From positions 62,001 through 126,000 of the forward strand of contig JHWW01000010.1 of the NCBI GenBank assembly GCA_000621985.1: a DNA stretch of 64,000 nucleotides. Direction: 5' to 3'. The stretch's first letter is position 1. Every line of letters begins with the position of its first letter. Positions 25,001 through 36,600 of this stretch are shown piece by piece. A program made the position numbers and the translations under genes. The notes under the pieces are model-generated. The model did not search any database. It worked only from the letters and a program-made list of their open reading frames with translations, and was not told the DNA's origin. The DNA is from Lachnospiraceae bacterium V9D3004. Lineage in GTDB: Bacteria > Bacillota > Clostridia > Lachnospirales > Lachnospiraceae.

Positions 25001-28000
25001 TTCTTTACCTTGATCGTCACGGACGCCTTAACCTTTTTGATCTTAGCGATAACTTTAACCTTACCCGGTTGTTTTGCAGTAAGCTTAGCCTTAAGCTTTC
25101 CCGTGGACTTGATAGATGCGATTTTTTTCTTATTGACGCTCCACTTCACTTTTCCGCTAATGCCCGTAAGCTTTGCTTTAAGCTGTATGGTTTTGCCGGC
25201 CTTAACGCTCTTTTTGCAGGAGATACTGATCTTCGCCTTGCCATCCTGTGTCTTATCATACTGTGTCTTACCGCCAGGTGTCGGTGTATGTTCGGAACCG
25301 GGCTGTGACGGCTGCGCGGATGAGGAAGCAGAGCTGTTACCGGATGCCTGCGCAGAAGGTGCATCGGTTGGTTTCGATTCGTCTGCAGGCGTAGGTGTAC
25401 CCGTAGGACTTGCTTCTCCGGTCGGCTTCGGAGCATCCGTCACCTTCGGTGTGGCAGTTGCCATCGGCGTATCTGTTGGTTTCGGTGTGTCTGTTGCCTT
25501 CGGCGTATCCGTTGGTTTCGGCGTACCTGTCGGCAAAGGTGACGGGTTATCGCCAAGGTCAGTTACTTCGATCGTCCTGTTAACAACCACTCCGGCGTTA
25601 TTCTCAAGTCTGACTTCATATTTTCCGTTATATTCAATACCTATGCCATTTGACCAGGTTTCGGTTATATCCTGTTCATTTCCGGAGTTGATGAGCACTA
25701 CCTTCTTAATTCCTGATACACCGGTTGTGCAAGTGATATCAAGCTTCTTGGCACCTGAATCTTTGGATAATGTCACCTCGGGTATTACCGTATCCTGCAT
25801 GACATTTACCGTACGGGTGCTCTTATTGCCTGCCTTATCTTCTGCAGATATCGCAATATTATAATTACCGTCCTCAAGTCCCTTTATCTCGAATTCTTTT
25901 GCACCCTTATATGTCTTGTCATTATAACTGTAACTTATCATATCTTCGGATATGTCAGCGAGTTCGTCACTTACCTTAACCCTGACTACAGCCTTATGAG
26001 TTGTGATCCATGAATCAAGATCGTCTTCGGAACTTACGCTTATCATTGCCGGAGTTTTATCGGCTATTATACCGTCAGTACTTATTATCAATTCATTTCC
26101 CGCCTTGTCGGTTATCTTTGCATATACTACAGCCTTTGAATCCGGTTCTATGGTTATGCTGTCATCCGACCAGTCGTTATCATTAATTGCTTTCAGTTCT
26201 TCAATACTTACGGCTTTATCTGATTTGTAATACATGATGCTGTCGATTCCGCTTATCTCATCACTCTCATTCTCTACCTCAACAACTACAGTATCATTGA
26301 AGAACAATCCGAATGTTATCGTGTTAAGGAATTGTCTCCATGCCGATTCCCCTGCCGTTATCTCGGCTTCGGGAAGCGTCTTATCGATATTTACGGTGTC
26401 GATCGTGATTTCGCTCACATTACCGTTTGCATCTTTGAAGAACAGTTTCTCAGGGTTAAGACCTGTTCCTTCTCCTGATATGATATAGGAGTCTGTATAA
26501 TCTCCGAGAGCAGTTTCCGACACGGTATAACCATCCATTGGAATAAGCGTGACATCGGATGTGTACCAACCGTTATTCTTAAGATCTCCGTCAAGAATAT
26601 ACGCATGATCTTCCGATGCTGTCTGTGTTACATTTACGATACAGCTCTTCCTTGCTTCAAGGTGATCGTCATCACCGGGAACCGTTACCGTGACCATGGC
26701 TTTTCCGGTATTTTTACCGAGTACAGTGAATGTTATTACACCGTTATCCTGATCTTTTACGATATTTTTTTCATCTATCACGGCAATATCATCGTCATCG
26801 ATTTCGATTTCTATATCATCATAATCTTTGATTCCGATCCCCCCGACATTGATCACGGTTTTGTCATTTACCGTAATGGCGTAGTATCCTTTTGCGTATG
26901 TCAATGGCTGTGCGGCCTTATCGATAATGACACGTTTTGTGACTTCTGTTTCCGTATAATATAATGAATCATCTCTTCCCACAGTAAGTCTTATATCGTA
27001 TTCACCTGCGTTACACGGCATATTTTCACTGTATTCGTCTTTATCTGCCTCGCTTGACATCACGGTTATCGTACCTTTACTGTCTGTTACAACTTCATAA
27101 TCAGCTATCGGAGATCCGTTATAAGTGTATCTGTCATTCATCTTAAGTTCACAGTCCGGATGTTTATATATCTTCACTGATACGGAATAATTATATGTCT
27201 CACCGTCATCTGTCTTTACCGTAACAACAAGTTCATTTACACCTCTTCTTGATACAGGCACAGAAAATTCCGTTGCTCCCGATGCGGATACACTGACAAT
27301 CTTATCTTCCTTATGGACGCTGTCAACAAGCGAATAAGATATCTCCGATACATTGGCACCTTCGTTATCCTTTGCCACCGTAACTTTAATATCCGCGCTG
27401 TCATCGTATGCGTTAGCTTCGCCTTCTATCGGATCACCTGAGATATCTGACGATATACCGGGCGCTTTCTTGGTATTTTTAATGTAAAATGTGCATACAT
27501 ATGGTTTGCTCTCATTATTAAGTCCTGATTTAATTATTACGGAAATGCTGTTCTCACCGTCTGACATATTGGAAAGCTTAAGTTCCGGTACCCATTCCGG
27601 ATCGCCGTTTCCTTTGTATCTGGCTATAAGCGCGTTTTCGTCAGCCGGTTTGATCGTAACACTGTCCTTAAAATACTTTATTCCGTCCACTTCTTCGCTG
27701 TCTCCGGTGATCACTATGTCATCATCCGATATCTCGCTTCTGATATGGAACTTCCTTATCGCTCCCGATGCCGTAGCGGTATCGGTTCCGGTTGTTCGTA
27801 TTACATTGGTTGCGGTTGCAAAGCAGTAAAAATCACCCGATTCATTTACATCCGGAGTCACTTTGATCGAATTGCCTTCACCTATCTTAGTGTAACCTCC
27901 CGTAGGATTACTCTTGAACCATTCTATCGTAAGCGTTCCCTTATCGGCCTCATTTGCAAATGTTGCTTCGGCAGACATGGTTACGGATTCTCCCGGATCG

Positions 28001-31000
28001 ATACTTGTTACTAAAGGTGACTCGTCCGTATAATCCGGATACCCGTCGGTATATTCGAATTCCGGAGCTATGGCATCAGTGTCCTTCACATGTTCCTTAT
28101 GTGAATCAAGAATCACATTTGCCTGATAACAGAAATCATCCGTAAGGTACAGTCTTGCGGATAGGGCCATGGTTCCTTCACCGGTTACAGTGACCTTACC
28201 GTCTTCATCGATCGCAATATCATCAGAGTTTTCATCCGAGACATTCTCAAAATCAACCATATCAGGCGGAAGTTTGGCGGCTCCACTGCTCATTTCGGCC
28301 CAGAGTGCAAGATCAACGCTCTTCTTCTCATCAATATATATTCTGTCGCCTTCTTCTACCCTCTCATCATCAACCGTAAGATATACGCCTGTGATGTCCT
28401 TGATATCTTTGTCATCTACGGTAACATCGTACTCACTTTTTCTGTGATAATCGTCCTCAACCGTTATCTTAACTTCGTGTGATAACAATGACTTGGTCTC
28501 TTCAGGAACATCCACGCTAAAGTCAAATGAACCTCCGGTGAATCCTGACTCTTCATATTCAACCTTATGCCCGTCGATCTTAATTCCCAGCGTTACTCCG
28601 TCATCTGTAATTCCCGAGATATCAATCTTTCCGGAATTGACCGAATCTCCCGTCTGTGGCTTAAATACCTGAAGAACCGGTCCTGCGGTATCCAGTCTTA
28701 TCGATTCTTCGGCAATTGATGTATCACCTGCCTGAGTCTTTCCTATGATCTTAACTTGATGTTCACCGTCATTAAGCGGATTTCCGGATGCATCCGTAAG
28801 GCTTACCAGCGGCAGCTCTGTGGCATATATCGTACTGTCGCTTACAAGCTCATCATCTACATATACCATGGCCATTACCGGTTTATCCGAAGTAACTTTG
28901 ATTCCAAGTCCTCCTTCGGGAATATTCGTATACAGCTTGCTTGTGTACGCAGTGGATTCATCTTCTTCGGACAGATATGCAGTTTCATTGATGTAACCCT
29001 CCGGCCAGGTGATGCTTATTGCTGCAGGATCGGGATAAGGCACATATACAATATCTTCTGCTTCACACTCCGCTCCCGGTGCCACATTTGCAGCGCTTAT
29101 CACCGAACCTACACCTTCATCGGTATCTGTTTCTGAAGCAAGCTTCTTATACGGTCTTACCTTTACTTTATAATTACAGCCATCCTTTGAAGTATTTACC
29201 GTGAGGATAAATGTACCGTTTGTTATACTCTCATTTTCAACATAAGTCGATGTTCCGGTATTAACATTCTCAGTGTCAGCTTCCCCGCTGCCCTCATTTT
29301 CATTCTCTTCGGTACCGGTCTGAAGTGCTTCCGTGATATCTGCGGCATCAGACATTATTTCATTGCCGTCTTCATCAACAGGAATCGCTTCGGCATATAC
29401 TCCATCCATTGAAGAAGGATCATATCCTTCCATGGATACTTTTATTCCGGCATCACCGTCTGCTACGACATTCACCCTGCTTATGACACCCGAAGGAGCC
29501 TTAGGATTGGTATAATCTATCTTATTCTCCGTAGTCTTCTCTTCATGTATATCAGCGCCGTTACTTACTCCGTCGATCATCTCGGTCACATAATACGAAC
29601 CGCTCGGAACATATCCGGGAATATCTACCGCGAGCGTACTCATATCGATCTGATACTCATCTGCAGCATTACTGCCTCCGAATATCTCATATGCGTATTT
29701 ATCATCATCTGTTCCAAGATATATAACTTTGGTGCACTTAAGACCATTTGCCGGCACAGCGCTTACACTGTCTTCCACTCTGAGTGTTCCGTCATCATTA
29801 AGCGATGCGGTAATATTATCGATCTCGGGGATCTCATCCATGCTGAACATCTCGGAATACGATACCGTAGCTTTGTCTGAATATATTGCAAGCTCCGCCG
29901 CTCCTTTAAGCTCATCTTCCTTAAATGTCATGAGTATAAATGAACCTTTGTCATCTTCACCGAATGATATATTGGCTGTTTCGACATTGGATCCGTCTTC
30001 ATTAAGCGGTCTCAGTTCATGTTCTTTTCCGTCTATTGCCGCTTCTATATCAGACGCATCAATGCCCCGAACCGTGTCCTTAAGATCATAGTACACCTTG
30101 ATAAGTCCGTCATTTCCCGTCGCACCCGGATTAATGATCCTCAATCTTCCGTCCTCATCCACCTTAACGCTTGGAAGGCCATCCGGCGAACCGAAATGAA
30201 CACTGTTGGTGCCCGAAGTTCCGTCATCTTTTTTGACAGTTGTAGCTTTTACATTGATATCACCGTCTGTTGTTCCGACAAGATTGGCGTTACTTATTCC
30301 CGTGGTTCTGTTATCTTCACCATCCGAGTGTCCCTGTGTCGGAACAACCATATCTCCAACGGATATCTTACTTCCCGAATCACTGAAAGTAATGGTGAAC
30401 GCCATTCTTACACCCATTATCGTTGTGCTTCCGTATATCTTTTCTTTGTCGCCTCCTACTTCAACACCTGTGATCGTAAGATCCCTTCCGAACAGCAGAT
30501 CGGGAAGTGTCAGATCGAGACTTCCGAACAACTCCAGATTCGGTGCTTTCTCGCCCTTTACAATAAGTTTTGCGGACAATATTCCGTTAATCACATGCAA
30601 CATATATATCCTTGCTTTAAATGAAAATGATATATCCGGATACCATGTAAAATCTCCGTCTACACTTCGAAGTATCGGAAGCTCGCATATCTCAAGCAGC
30701 TCACCGTATACAGCCGCATGCCTAACGCCTACTGTTAATCCGATCCATCCTTTCATTACATCCACAATACTGATCTGACCGCCTAACGTAATGTCCGTAC
30801 TCGGTATATTATTCTCATCTTCTCCCGGATAGAACAGACCGTATAATCCCCTTATCTGCCCTCTTCCTCCGTGAATGAACACGGCAGGAGGAATCAAAGG
30901 CGCTCCCGGTTTAAGGCCTCCCACCTGAAGATTGATGATATTAGGCACCGGAATGCTGTGCTTCTTGGAAGCGATCACTTCAACTTCAAACTTGACAGCA

Positions 31001-33603
31001 AATGTCGCAAGCCCCATGGTACCGCTGACATTCACCAGATAATCCCTGTTGATGGTATCTATCTTCAGACCTCCCACTACTTTTGCGGGAATTGCTTCGA
31101 TGTACTTTGGCACAAAAACATTGGCATCGGCAATAATTCCGATATGCCCAACCGATCCGTCTTCTTTCTCACCGAATCTTACATCATCAACATTAATATG
31201 AGAATGAATTCCATGTCTTACGCCGTCATATTTGTCGGCATACATGAAACCTAAGCTCATCCTTCCTCCGAAGGAAATCGTATTGTAATACGTATCGTTC
31301 TTTTTTATCCTGTTAAATGTTCCGAAATCAAGTTTGAACAAGAATCCCGTGATCTTCTGAACCACGTTACCCAAACCGTTCAATTCAATCTTTACCGGGT
31401 TTGACTTGCCGCTTGAAGTATCTTTTTTGTCAAGCGAATACTCTCTTCCGTCCTTAAGTTTGATGAACGATTCGTCTCCCCACAGGTCATGCGAACCGCC
31501 GAGGATTCCGGTTTCACCGTCAAGCCTTACCTGAACGCCGTCTATCTTGCCGTTCTTATCATATGTATAATCGATCGAGAAATCATTTCCGCTGTATGTT
31601 ACTATGCGGTTGATGATTATATCTTCCTCGGATGCATCACCCACGATAGGCACAGTGTAAGTGCCGTTCACATTACTTCTGTACAGATTACCCGAGAAAG
31701 TAAGAAGATATTCGTCTCCCAGTTTATCAAGTTCCGATGCATCGTTAAACATCTCTATCCTGTATCTGGTGCCGGCATCTTTTCCTTCCTTTTTGATAGC
31801 AACACCGCCTACCGGAGGATTGACAAGATTCTTATCATCACTGAATATCAGTTTCATATTATCGCTTGTTATTCTCTCCGGAAGCCCGACTTCTTCTACG
31901 GTAAGTGATGCGCCGGGCTTAATGATGAGCCTGTACTGTCCGACCGGCATCTCGTCGGCAAAGTTGATTATCATTCCCGTATAATCCGAATTGAATGTTA
32001 TACGTGAAGAATCGATCACCGAACTGTCACCTGTGGCCATATTCTCAAGGATCAGCTCCCATTCCGTCTTGTCTTTGAGAATCTCGTAGCCTTCACCCCT
32101 GATAAAAAAGTTTCTGTTGCCGTTGTAATACAGGTATTCCGGTCCGCCGGATATTATGCTCACAGCCGGTTTCTTTCCGGTATATCCCGGTGCCAGTACA
32201 CTTCCCTTTGCCGAACATAACGCCATACGGTCAAGGAATGCGTAATCATTCCCGTTATCCGATGAGCTGTATTCATACACATTCAATGCATATTTCAGAT
32301 ATCTTATACTTGGCGGAAGATGCTTTACATGTATCTTCCAGTTAATGAATTTGGTCTGTCCGACTTCAAAATTGGTTATATGTATAAGATCTTTTCCTTC
32401 ATTTTCCTCAAGAGCAAGGTGCTTACCGTTCTCATCCGTAATGTCATTATAATCAACCTGAAGGAATTCCTCATCCACCATAAGCTGAACCGCCACATTG
32501 GCGCGAAATACCGAGGCGGGCATCGTATTGCTAAGCTTCGTCTGAATATTCAGAATATTGTCCTCATAAGCCGATGATTCGCCCATGCTGTTATCTTTCA
32601 GCACGAACATATCCTTGTCAGCTTTTACGGTCATCTGCATGGTATCATTCTCTGTGACGTTATTATTGGCACTGATCCCATAGAAGAAGCTGTACTCGGC
32701 TCCGTTTCCGGGTGCTATATTGTCCTCATTCCAATACAGTGCAACGGCGCTGTCTGCAGTCTTGTAAGCGTTACTGTTGTCGACAAGCTTCATATTTTCG
32801 TCAATATCAAATTTCCACATATTGGAAGCCATGTCAAACCAATGTCCGAATACCATGGAATCCGGCTTATCAAACTTCTCATCCGGATAACCGTATGCGG
32901 CAACTCTGGGTGCATAATTGTTGTCAATCGCCCTGAATTCAGAAGCTATCTCATTCTTTCCAAACTGCGCAGCCCTCGTATACTGCTTATAGGTTCCGTT
33001 AACTCCGTTTTCCGCCATCTCGTATACAGCCCAGTCCTGTGCTCCGAGACACGTATCGAGAACCATACGAAGTCCTGCCTTAACATATTCATCTTCAGCG
33101 ATCCCCGTATTACTTATCTTGTAAGAGATCTGAACGGCTCCAAGCCTGTCATCGGCAGAATCCATCAAAAGCCTGATCTTCTGGGTTACATTCACGTTCT
33201 CTTCGGTTATCGCATAAGTCGATACAACCGTGTTGCCGTCTTCTATATGCGGTTTATTAATGAACATTCCTTCATGAACGTTACCGTATATATAATCTTT
33301 ACCGTCTATACGTATTGTTGCAAATGATGTGGCATCACCATCCGGATCATATAATAATCTCTTATTGTTATCGGTCTTTGTAAGCACATCGCCTTCGGAT
33401 GTCTTAAGAGTATATCCTCCGTTTTTCCTGCTCACCGATAAGGTTATAAAGCTGTTACCGAGCGTAACCGTATCAGCCGTCTCTTCTTTGATCCTGATAC
33501 TGTTGGTTATTCCTGCCTGCGCCACTTCAGGAAGGGAAGCAACCATAGCAAATGCCATAACACAAGCAGTTATTCTCTTATATATCTTATTCATTATTCG
33601 CAT
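24997..33603 (-). CDS. Giant secreted Ig-like repeat protein 1 (about 2868 residues), function unknown
   Basis: I recognise no catalytic family. A signal peptide (basic start, hydrophobic stretch, cleavage near VAQA) opens the protein. Residues about 40-500 form a beta-rich domain (VTLGNSFITLSVSRKNGGYTL). About 790-1110 is a Gly/hydrophobic beta-rich region. About 1400-2660 holds several Ig-like modules ending in motifs such as DKAGN. A Pro/Thr-rich linker (25270-25550) precedes a C-terminal BIG2-like Ig domain of about 76 residues, nearly all Lys/Ser/Ile/Val. There is no LPXTG motif or C-terminal membrane helix, so attachment may be non-covalent. The ATG at 33603 lies eight bases after GGGGGG; two codons upstream would be too close. 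It follows the second giant gene by 15 bases and is almost certainly cotranscribed. Likely a surface or matrix protein. Confidence 0.85.
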   Translation of the reverse strand: MRIMNKIYKRITACVMAFAMVASLPEVAQAGITNSIRIKEETADTVTLGNSFITLSVSRKNGGYTLKTSEGDVLTKTDNNKRLLYDPDGDATSFATIRIDGKDYIYGNVHEGMFINKPHIEDGNTVVSTYAITEENVNVTQKIRLLMDSADDRLGAVQISYKISNTGIAEDEYVKAGLRMVLDTCLGAQDWAVYEMAENGVNGTYKQYTRAAQFGKNEIASEFRAIDNNYAPRVAAYGYPDEKFDKPDSMVFGHWFDMASNMWKFDIDENMKLVDNSNAYKTADSAVALYWNEDNIAPGNGAEYSFFYGISANNNVTENDTMQMTVKADKDMFVLKDNSMGESSAYEDNILNIQTKLSNTMPASVFRANVAVQLMVDEEFLQVDYNDITDENGKHLALEENEGKDLIHITNFEVGQTKFINWKIHVKHLPPSIRYLKYALNVYEYSSSDNGNDYAFLDRMALCSAKGSVLAPGYTGKKPAVSIISGGPEYLYYNGNRNFFIRGEGYEILKDKTEWELILENMATGDSSVIDSSRITFNSDYTGMIINFADEMPVGQYRLIIKPGASLTVEEVGLPERITSDNMKLIFSDDKNLVNPPVGGVAIKKEGKDAGTRYRIEMFNDASELDKLGDEYLLTFSGNLYRSNVNGTYTVPIVGDASEEDIIINRIVTYSGNDFSIDYTYDKNGKIDGVQVRLDGETGILGGSHDLWGDESFIKLKDGREYSLDKKDTSSGKSNPVKIELNGLGNVVQKITGFLFKLDFGTFNRIKKNDTYYNTISFGGRMSLGFMYADKYDGVRHGIHSHINVDDVRFGEKEDGSVGHIGIIADANVFVPKYIEAIPAKVVGGLKIDTINRDYLVNVSGTMGLATFAVKFEVEVIASKKHSIPVPNIINLQVGGLKPGAPLIPPAVFIHGGRGQIRGLYGLFYPGEDENNIPSTDITLGGQISIVDVMKGWIGLTVGVRHAAVYGELLEICELPILRSVDGDFTWYPDISFSFKARIYMLHVINGILSAKLIVKGEKAPNLELFGSLDLTLPDLLFGRDLTITGVEVGGDKEKIYGSTTIMGVRMAFTITFSDSGSKISVGDMVVPTQGHSDGEDNRTTGISNANLVGTTDGDINVKATTVKKDDGTSGTNSVHFGSPDGLPSVKVDEDGRLRIINPGATGNDGLIKVYYDLKDTVRGIDASDIEAAIDGKEHELRPLNEDGSNVETANISFGEDDKGSFILMTFKEDELKGAAELAIYSDKATVSYSEMFSMDEIPEIDNITASLNDDGTLRVEDSVSAVPANGLKCTKVIYLGTDDDKYAYEIFGGSNAADEYQIDMSTLAVDIPGYVPSGSYYVTEMIDGVSNGADIHEEKTTENKIDYTNPKAPSGVISRVNVVADGDAGIKVSMEGYDPSSMDGVYAEAIPVDEDGNEIMSDAADITEALQTGTEENENEGSGEADTENVNTGTSTYVENESITNGTFILTVNTSKDGCNYKVKVRPYKKLASETDTDEGVGSVISAANVAPGAECEAEDIVYVPYPDPAAISITWPEGYINETAYLSEEDESTAYTSKLYTNIPEGGLGIKVTSDKPVMAMVYVDDELVSDSTIYATELPLVSLTDASGNPLNDGEHQVKIIGKTQAGDTSIAEESIRLDTAGPVLQVFKPQTGDSVNSGKIDISGITDDGVTLGIKIDGHKVEYEESGFTGGSFDFSVDVPEETKSLLSHEVKITVEDDYHRKSEYDVTVDDKDIKDITGVYLTVDDERVEEGDRIYIDEKKSVDLALWAEMSSGAAKLPPDMVDFENVSDENSDDIAIDEDGKVTVTGEGTMALSARLYLTDDFCYQANVILDSHKEHVKDTDAIAPEFEYTDGYPDYTDESPLVTSIDPGESVTMSAEATFANEADKGTLTIEWFKSNPTGGYTKIGEGNSIKVTPDVNESGDFYCFATATNVIRTTGTDTATASGAIRKFHIRSEISDDDIVITGDSEEVDGIKYFKDSVTIKPADENALIARYKGNGDPEWVPELKLSNMSDGENSISVIIKSGLNNESKPYVCTFYIKNTKKAPGISSDISGDPIEGEANAYDDSADIKVTVAKDNEGANVSEISYSLVDSVHKEDKIVSVSASGATEFSVPVSRRGVNELVVTVKTDDGETYNYSVSVKIYKHPDCELKMNDRYTYNGSPIADYEVVTDSKGTITVMSSEADKDEYSENMPCNAGEYDIRLTVGRDDSLYYTETEVTKRVIIDKAAQPLTYAKGYYAITVNDKTVINVGGIGIKDYDDIEIEIDDDDIAVIDEKNIVKDQDNGVITFTVLGKNTGKAMVTVTVPGDDDHLEARKSCIVNVTQTASEDHAYILDGDLKNNGWYTSDVTLIPMDGYTVSETALGDYTDSYIISGEGTGLNPEKLFFKDANGNVSEITIDTVNIDKTLPEAEITAGESAWRQFLNTITFGLFFNDTVVVEVENESDEISGIDSIMYYKSDKAVSIEELKAINDNDWSDDSITIEPDSKAVVYAKITDKAGNELIISTDGIIADKTPAMISVSSEDDLDSWITTHKAVVRVKVSDELADISEDMISYSYNDKTYKGAKEFEIKGLEDGNYNIAISAEDKAGNKSTRTVNVMQDTVIPEVTLSKDSGAKKLDITCTTGVSGIKKVVLINSGNEQDITETWSNGIGIEYNGKYEVRLENNAGVVVNRTIEVTDLGDNPSPLPTGTPKPTDTPKATDTPKPTDTPMATATPKVTDAPKPTGEASPTGTPTPADESKPTDAPSAQASGNSSASSSAQPSQPGSEHTPTPGGKTQYDKTQDGKAKISISCKKSVKAGKTIQLKAKLTGISGKVKWSVNKKKIASIKSTGKLKAKLTAKQPGKVKVIAKIKKVKASVTIKVKK
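25270..25550 (-). repeat. Pro/Thr-rich coding repeats in giant protein 1
   Basis: Imperfect 12- and 24-base units encode TPKPTD/TPKATD-type repeats, then a Ser/Pro/Gln-rich stretch. This is a typical extended wall-spanning or linker segment between the Ig-like array and the C-terminal BIG2-like domain. Confidence 0.8.
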
Positions 33604-33618
33604 GATCATTTCCCCCCT

Positions 33619-36600
33619 TTACAGTACAACCACGTGATAGATATGTATCGACAGGTCTTTCAGTTTCAGCATTATCGTGTATGTACATCCTCTTTCCGCA
33701 CTTATGCTCATTCCGTCAACCTTATTACCCTTATACTTCATCTGGGCTCCGGTGTAGTCACCCTTCGCATAATATACGGATGCCTTAGCCGGTACTCCGC
33801 CAAGTGTTAACGTTGTATCATCGGCAGAATAGTACCCGTTCTCCTTAAGAGGCGTACCGTTAACGCCGAATTCCTTAAGTTCCGGATATGTCTTGACTTC
33901 CGCTACGGTAAGTATGAATATGAATGATACTCTGCTCTTTCTTCCCGCTTTGTCATAAGCTTCGACCTGTGCGGTGTATGTTCCCTTCATAAGCATGCCG
34001 TCAGAAGTCACATATTCGGGCAGAATAATATTCTTCGTTATCTCAGAAGGAGCGCTCACATCATCGGACACTTCAAAATATCCCGCAAGTATATCTTTAA
34101 GCGATGCTGCTTTATCTTCAGTCGTACGTCCTGTAAGCTCCGCTTCTCCTACCGCAATTGTTTCACCGGGGCTTGTGATCTTTGGCGCTTCCTCATCAAG
34201 TCCGGTTACCATGATCTCCTTTTCTGTCTCATTACCGGCTGTGTCGGAAGCTTTGATCACGCATGATCCGTTCTTATCTATTGTAAGATCATACTCTTCT
34301 CCCGCTTTAACCAAACCGGTTTTATATGACATGATAACATTACCCTCATCGTCTGTTTCCACAACTTCTTCGGTGCCATTTCCCGCGTACCATATATATC
34401 CGTCTTCGGTAATGCTTGCTTTATATGCCTTGTGGGTAGCTGAACTCTTAGCTGAATCTTCGGTAATCGTAAGCTCCGGAGCCTCGGTATCAAGTGTGAT
34501 ATCCACTGATTTTTCCGTGGATCCTGCTGCCATATTATAAGCCTTAACAGAATATGTTCCGCTCTCTGCAACACAGAATGAAGCTTCTCTTGTAAGCACC
34601 ATCGTAATGGGGCCGTTATCCTTAAGGAGCTCTCCTTCATCGAATTCCACGGCATCCTTCGGCGGTTCAATATGTATATCACAATCTGCCGAATAACTTC
34701 CGGCAGGAAGCGAATCGATCGCCTTTGCGGTAATCTTATACATGTTGCTTTCAGGTACATATTCCTTTGTAAGTATCAGATCAGGCGGTTCCGGATTAGA
34801 TCTGATCTTATCCGCCGATACGGTTAGTCTTGCCTTACTGCCGTTAACCGCAGTTGCATCAAGTATTACCGTCGCATTCTTATTGAAGTTTATGCTTGCT
34901 TTCTTCTCATTTGCATATACCGTAAGGTCTGATCTCGTGCCGTCAGGATTAAGAAGTTCAACCGATTCCAAGTAAAGATTCGCGCTGATATCCACAAGCT
35001 GCGGTTCGCCCCAGTCGGGTGTTTCGGGGGTTCTTGCCTTTTCTTCAAGAATAAGCGGTTCCCTGTCGACCTCAACCTGTCTTGTAGTTATATCAGCTAT
35101 ATTACCCTTGCCATCGGTAAGTTTGAATGTAAATGTTCCGCTCTGTGTGAACAGATGATAATATTCAACCTTCTTACCCGCGTCCACTCCGGTCTTCTCC
35201 AATGTCTGAATGCCGTTCATATCCCGAAGCGAAACACCTTCGGGAAGGTCGATATATGCCTTTGTCTGCGTAAGACCGCATCTTACATATCTGACATTAC
35301 CCGTTACCAGTTGTCTGTCGGTGATATTGCTTACTGTAATATATTGTTCAACCTTTTGTCCTGACAGATCTTCTATGGTAACCTTAACCGATGCGTTTAC
35401 GGAAAATATTACAGTTAACGGATCATTCTCATCAAGAACCACTTTTTTATCGGAGACTGCTGTTGTGCTGTTGTAATCTTCCAGTGTGACCTTAAGCGGA
35501 TTAATCTCCCCCGCCGTATCAAGATCTATTGCCCGGATCTTTGCATATACCTTTGAATTGGTAAGAGGCGCTGATTCGGGCACACCGGTATTATCGGAAT
35601 ATTCGGTAATATCAATGGTCTCTGCATCATTTCTGATATAATAATTGATGCCGTCTATCACAGGCGCCGAATAATCCTCATCATCTGCTTCACGTTCCGA
35701 TATGCAGTCAACCTCTGCCGGAATATCCATTACATATCCGTCAGCATATCTTACCGTGAACTTATATGATCTGTTCTCCGTAAATGTATACGAGTCTCCG
35801 TCTGTAGACAATATCTCGGTTCCTTCAGGAATGATCAGCCGTACATCTACAGGGTCATACTTATTGGAACTGTCCGTGATTGTCTTGGTTCTTGAATATT
35901 GTAATTCATATTCATGCCCCGTTCTTGCAAAACCACCGACATCATAGGTAAAGTTGTTAATCCTTACACCGGAACCTTCATTCTCATCAGGTGAATATAT
36001 ATTGATAACAAATGAAGCATTACCGCTTGCCGTTACTTTCGCATACTTATATACGGTAACTGCGGCTTCACCTTCACCTACCGTCATCATCCTCAATTCA
36101 TCATCTGTCGGAGTGATCTCATATCCATCACCCTTAAGCGAAGCAAATGTCATTCCATAAGCATTCTTGTAACCGCTGTCAAGCTCTATCGTTACTGTGC
36201 CGTCATCATTATATGTCTTCTCGATGTCAGGCACCCATGACTTGTCAACAGCGTTAAGCAAAAGCGTCTGTTTTCCCGTATCACCTTTCAGGTCGACGTA
36301 ATTAATTGTATATTTTCCATTGTAATCGAAATATACTTTTGTTGATGTAGTATATTCTGCCGGATCATCTTCATCGTCACCGGATTCCCTTGTTATGATC
36401 TTAAGCGGTTCATTGAATACAAGAGTCTGGGCGTTGGTTCCCACAGCCGGTGTAAATGATATCCTGTTTCCGTCAGGCAGTGCAGGCACCGTATAACCTA
36501 TCGTCTTATATACATACTGGCCGGTTCCGTTACCGAATCTGAAAGTTATAACGTAATTACGGGCAACCTTGTCAGCCGGAAGAAGAATGTTAGTCTTTAC

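Noticed and set aside
25270-25550. Regular 12/24-base repeats that could suggest a CRISPR array
   Set aside because: Units are directly adjacent without spacers and encode a Pro/Thr linker in frame.
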